From positions 1 to 16,134 of the forward strand of contig CAZDHT010000100.1 of the NCBI GenBank assembly GCA_964505325.1: a stretch of DNA of 16,134 nucleotides, in the 5' to 3' direction. This document shows, piece by piece, positions 13,237 to 16,134 of this stretch (position 1 is its first letter; each line of letters opens with the position of its first letter). Position numbers and translations under genes: made by a program. The notes below the pieces were generated by a model. The model had not been told where the DNA came from. It searched no databases and worked only from the letters and a program-made list of their open reading frames with translations. Source of the stretch: CAZDHT01 sp964505325. GTDB lineage: Bacteria; Planctomycetota; PUPC01.

Positions 13237-16134
13237 ATGAAGACGTGGCGAATGATGTTGAGTCTGGCGGTTGTGGTGGCGCTGGCGGCCGGGGCCGTGG
13301 CGGCCGACGCGAAGAAGCCGGCCATCGACCAGGGCGTGAAGCAGGGCGAGCTGCGCGTCCAGATGAAGGACGGCTCCATCGTGTCCTGCCCGCTCAAGCA
13401 CACGGACGTGAAGGCGAAGATCGCGGGCTTCATCGCCCGGGTCAAGGTGCGCCAGACGTTCTACAATCCGCTGAACGAGAAGATCGAGGCGGTGTACGTG
13501 TTTCCGCTGCCGCACGAGGCCGCGGTGGATGACATGACGATGATCATCGGCGACCGGCGGATCGTCGGCATGATCAAGCGCCGCGACGCCGCCCGCGTGA
13601 TCTACGAGCGCGCCCTGGCGCGCGGCCAGACCGCCGCCCTCCTCGAGCAGGAACGCCCCAACATCTTCACCCAGTCCGTCGGCAACATCAAGCCGAAGCA
13701 GGTGGTGGTGATCGAAATCTCATACGTCGACGTGCTGAAGTACGACCTCGGCGTCTACGACTTCCACTTCCCGATGGTCGTCGGCCCGAGGTTCATCCCC
13801 GGCGGCCCGACCTCGAAGGTCCCGACCATGCCGCCCGAGCTCCGCGGCAAGGTCGGCACCGTTCCCGGCCCGGCCGACGGCCCCAAGCCCAAAGGCGACG
13901 GCTGGTCGCCCGACACCGACCGCGTGCCCGACGCCTCGCGCATCACCCCGCCCGTCCTCAAGCCGGGGTTCCGCAACGGCCACGACATCAGCCTCGCCGT
14001 CGAGCTCGATGCCGGCGTGCCCGTCCAGGACATGCAGGTCAAGCAGCACCAGGCGACGGTCAAGCGCGACGGCAAGCGCAAGGCAAGCATCCAGCTCGAC
14101 AAGGCCGACTCGATCCCGAACAAGGACTTCATTCTCCGCTACGCGGTGGTCGGCAAGAAGCCGGAGCTGGCGGTGCTGGCCCACGCGATCCGGCGGCAAG
14201 GCGGCTACTTCATGCTGATGGTCCAGCCCAGGGAGGATGAGCGCCTGAAGAAGACCCCGCCCCGCGAGATCTTCTTCCTCGTCGACGTGTCCGGCTCGAT
14301 GAGCGGCCGGCCCATCGCCCAGGTCAGAGACGCGATGAAGAAATTCCTCGCCACCTCGAAGGAGGGCGACACGTTCCAACTGGTCACGTTCGCCGGCCGC
14401 GCCCAGCAACTGTTCGACAAGCCGCAGCCCATCGATGACAAGTCGCTCACGAAAGCTGTCGAAGCGGTAAGCCGGATGCGGGGCGGCGGCGGGACCCATA
14501 TGCTGAAGGGCATCGTCAAGTGCCTCGACGCGCCCGCCGACCCGAAGCGCGTGCGGATCGTCGTCATGATGACCGACGGGTACATCGGGAACGAGGCCGA
14601 GATCATCCGCGAGGTCGGGCGCCGCTGCGGCGACCGCATCCGGTTCTGGGCCATCGGCGTCGGCACGTCCGTCAACCGATATCTCATCGACGGCGTCGCC
14701 AAGCAGGGCCACGGGATGTCGAAGATCCTCGGCCTGAAGGAGGACCCGCAGAAGCTCGTGGCGGAGGTGGTTCTGCGCATTCATCGCGCCCAGCTCACCG
14801 GCATAAAGGTCGACTGGGGCGGGCTGGCCGTGTACGAGACGTATCCGGCGAAGGTCCCCGAGCTGTGGTCCGGCCGTCCGGTCATCCTGTTCGGCCGGTA
14901 CCGGAACGGCGGTTCGGCCACCATCAAGGTGAACGGCCAGGTGGAAGGCGAGGCGGCCTCGTTCCCGGTGAAGGTCGAACTGCCGGGGGAGGAATCGGAG
15001 CACGACGTGCTGGCCAAAGTGTGGGCTCGCAAGAAGATCGAGGAGCTGATGGCGCAGAACATCATCGAGGAGTCCGCGGCGGTGGTCGAGATGGTCACCC
15101 AACTGGCCTTGGACTATCGCCTGATGAGCCAGTACACGAGCTTCGTGGCGGTGGACGAGAAGGATGCGGACGAGCTGACCGAGCCGGCGCGGCCGCCGCG
15201 GCGGATGCTGGTGCCGGTGCCGCTGCCGGAAGGGGTCTCGTTCGAAGGTGTCTTCGGCCCGGCTGAGGGCGGCGAATTTGAGATGGACTACGCGTTCAAG
15301 GCCAAGGACGTGAAGTCCGAGCTGGCGAAGAGCCTGAGGCGGTTTGCCCCGGCGCCCGCGGCTTCGCGTCCGATGGCATATGCGTCGCCGCCTGCCTTCG
15401 CGCTCCGTTCACTCGGCCCGCCGATGAAACTGGCAGAAACAAAGAGGACGTTGGGCGCGCTGGGTCGGAGCAACCTCGCCTACCCCAGCGGGCGAGCGGG
15501 GAACAGCGGCTGGGGCGGCAAAGGCAACGGCGGACCGGCCGGGTTGGGGAAGCCCTTCAACGAGGGCGGAGGTGTGTTGAGAGACGAGGCCAGGGGCTTG
15601 TACGCGGACATCGGGGGCGCCCGATATGATTTCCGGCAAGTCTTCGCCGTGGACCTCCAGAAGTACGTCCAGGAGGCGAAGAAGGCGCTCGCCGCCGGCA
15701 AAGAGCTCGCCGGGAAGGGCGAGGCGACCGCCGCCAGGGCGCAGTTCCAGCTTGCCTATATGCTGGACACGATTGCCACCCGGTACTACTACAGCCGCGG
15801 CCAGACGGGCGGCGAGGCGCTCGCCGAGATCGCCAAGCTGACCGAGAAGGTGAAGGGCCTCGGCCAGCGGCTGGATTTGCTTATTCGCAACCAATCGCTG
15901 GAGGCGGCGCTGGCGGCCGTCTCGAAGGCGGCTGGTGTCGAGGTCGGCCTGCTGCCCGGCAGCGCCGACGACGCCAAGTCACTGCTCCGGACCGACCGCC
16001 TGCGGGTGACGTACCTCGACCTGCGCGGCGCCACCGTCAAGGAGGCGCTCAGTTGGATGCTCAGCCCCCTGCGCCTGGCGTGGGAGGCCCGGGACGGCCG
16101 CGTGGTGATCGGGACGGCGCGCCGAATGGGCGGG
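13237..16134 (+). CDS. Secreted VIT-VWA domain protein with C-terminal STN-like domain (3' truncated by window edge)
   Basis: Open for 966 codons to the last base, so the C-terminus is missing. The signal peptide is residues 1-22 (KTWRMML then hydrophobic, AVA before ADAKK). A VIT domain spans about 49-170, with VRQTFYNPL, EAVYVFPLP, AAVDDM, GDRRIVGMI and LLEQERPNIFTQSVGNI, all classic for inter-alpha-trypsin-inhibitor heavy-chain-like proteins. The VWA domain (about 342-490) has an intact MIDAS: DVSGSMS (D350, S352, S354), T420 in GGGGTHM and D447 in MMTDGY. A Gly-rich linker lies at about 750-775, then a helical segment. The last ~90 residues (879-960: LDLLIRNQSLEAALAAVSKAAGVEV..., ATVKEALSWML, GRVVIG) resemble a secretin/TonB short N-terminal domain. 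Likely a divalent-metal-dependent adhesion or scaffold protein outside the inner membrane; its partner is unknown. It has its own ribosome site and is probably a separate transcription unit. Confidence 0.92.
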   Translation, partial: MKTWRMMLSLAVVVALAAGAVAADAKKPAIDQGVKQGELRVQMKDGSIVSCPLKHTDVKAKIAGFIARVKVRQTFYNPLNEKIEAVYVFPLPHEAAVDDMTMIIGDRRIVGMIKRRDAARVIYERALARGQTAALLEQERPNIFTQSVGNIKPKQVVVIEISYVDVLKYDLGVYDFHFPMVVGPRFIPGGPTSKVPTMPPELRGKVGTVPGPADGPKPKGDGWSPDTDRVPDASRITPPVLKPGFRNGHDISLAVELDAGVPVQDMQVKQHQATVKRDGKRKASIQLDKADSIPNKDFILRYAVVGKKPELAVLAHAIRRQGGYFMLMVQPREDERLKKTPPREIFFLVDVSGSMSGRPIAQVRDAMKKFLATSKEGDTFQLVTFAGRAQQLFDKPQPIDDKSLTKAVEAVSRMRGGGGTHMLKGIVKCLDAPADPKRVRIVVMMTDGYIGNEAEIIREVGRRCGDRIRFWAIGVGTSVNRYLIDGVAKQGHGMSKILGLKEDPQKLVAEVVLRIHRAQLTGIKVDWGGLAVYETYPAKVPELWSGRPVILFGRYRNGGSATIKVNGQVEGEAASFPVKVELPGEESEHDVLAKVWARKKIEELMAQNIIEESAAVVEMVTQLALDYRLMSQYTSFVAVDEKDADELTEPARPPRRMLVPVPLPEGVSFEGVFGPAEGGEFEMDYAFKAKDVKSELAKSLRRFAPAPAASRPMAYASPPAFALRSLGPPMKLAETKRTLGALGRSNLAYPSGRAGNSGWGGKGNGGPAGLGKPFNEGGGVLRDEARGLYADIGGARYDFRQVFAVDLQKYVQEAKKALAAGKELAGKGEATAARAQFQLAYMLDTIATRYYYSRGQTGGEALAEIAKLTEKVKGLGQRLDLLIRNQSLEAALAAVSKAAGVEVGLLPGSADDAKSLLRTDRLRVTYLDLRGATVKEALSWMLSPLRLAWEARDGRVVIGTARRMGG

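Noticed and set aside
13190..13240. 16-codon ORF (ATG 13190, stop TGA 13238-13240) overlapping the start of the VIT-VWA gene in an ATGA arrangement
   Set aside because: No ribosome-binding site before ATG 13190 and no leader-like composition; overlap of this kind arises easily by chance. GGAGGG at 13225 fits ATG 13237 directly.
15661..15870. Third occurrence of the shared helical module in the VIT-VWA protein
   Set aside because: The segment is helical and Ala/Lys-rich but lacks the YDxLF and E.D.DR..AA signatures; resemblance is compositional only.

Overview
This is a GC-rich bacterial window with every gene on the + strand. G or C dominates third codon positions, which is why long antisense ORFs appear everywhere; I treat those as shadows. 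Several features point to the Planctomycetota/PVC group, probably a metagenome-assembled genome: OPT-like permeases of the DUF6785/DUF6784 type, a very large M28-peptidase/FtsX-permease fusion, and a secreted VIT-VWA protein. The run of exactly ten Ns at 3274-3283 is a scaffolding gap. The taxonomic assignment is inference from gene content only.

Layout. (1) 1-530 is the C-terminal part of tryptophanyl-tRNA synthetase (KMSKS motif visible), followed after 7 nt by (2) a membrane-anchored or secreted protein of DUF3352-like character (538-2274) carrying a 5x12-bp in-frame minisatellite. (3) 2275-2494 is an intergenic region with several hairpins (one with a UUCG tetraloop) and a good sigma70-type promoter ending in a perfect TATAAT. 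(4) 2495-13037 is a tight three-gene operon with 5-6 nt spacings. It holds an OPT-like DUF6785/DUF6784 permease interrupted by the assembly gap, a 1848-residue protein (signal peptide, divergent M28 peptidase domain, beta-rich middle, FtsX/MacB-type permease, cytoplasmic tail), and a second OPT-like permease. (5) After a 199-nt spacer comes a VIT-VWA secreted protein (13237 to beyond the window end) whose C-terminus looks like a secretin/TonB short N-terminal (STN) domain.

The most interesting signal is in the operon. The first permease and the peptidase/permease fusion belong to unrelated families, yet both are interrupted by the same kind of charged helical repeat module (consensus around AYDxLF..L...ExL..xTxR.L...E.D.DR..AA). 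In the permease it sits in the loop after TM3. In the fusion it sits inside the M28 fold, between the second and third metal-ligand motifs. Positive-inside topology puts both inserts in the same extracytoplasmic compartment, so they may dock the two proteins together. The M28 active site is altered (Glu-Glu replaced by Gly-His, final His replaced by Asp), and no ABC ATPase is encoded in the window for the FtsX half. My reading is a peptide-handling membrane complex of two OPT-like permeases and a pseudo- or variant peptidase/permease; this is a hypothesis. The gap falls in the repetitive module next to a 59-bp near-direct repeat, so the first permease cannot be reconstructed with confidence here.
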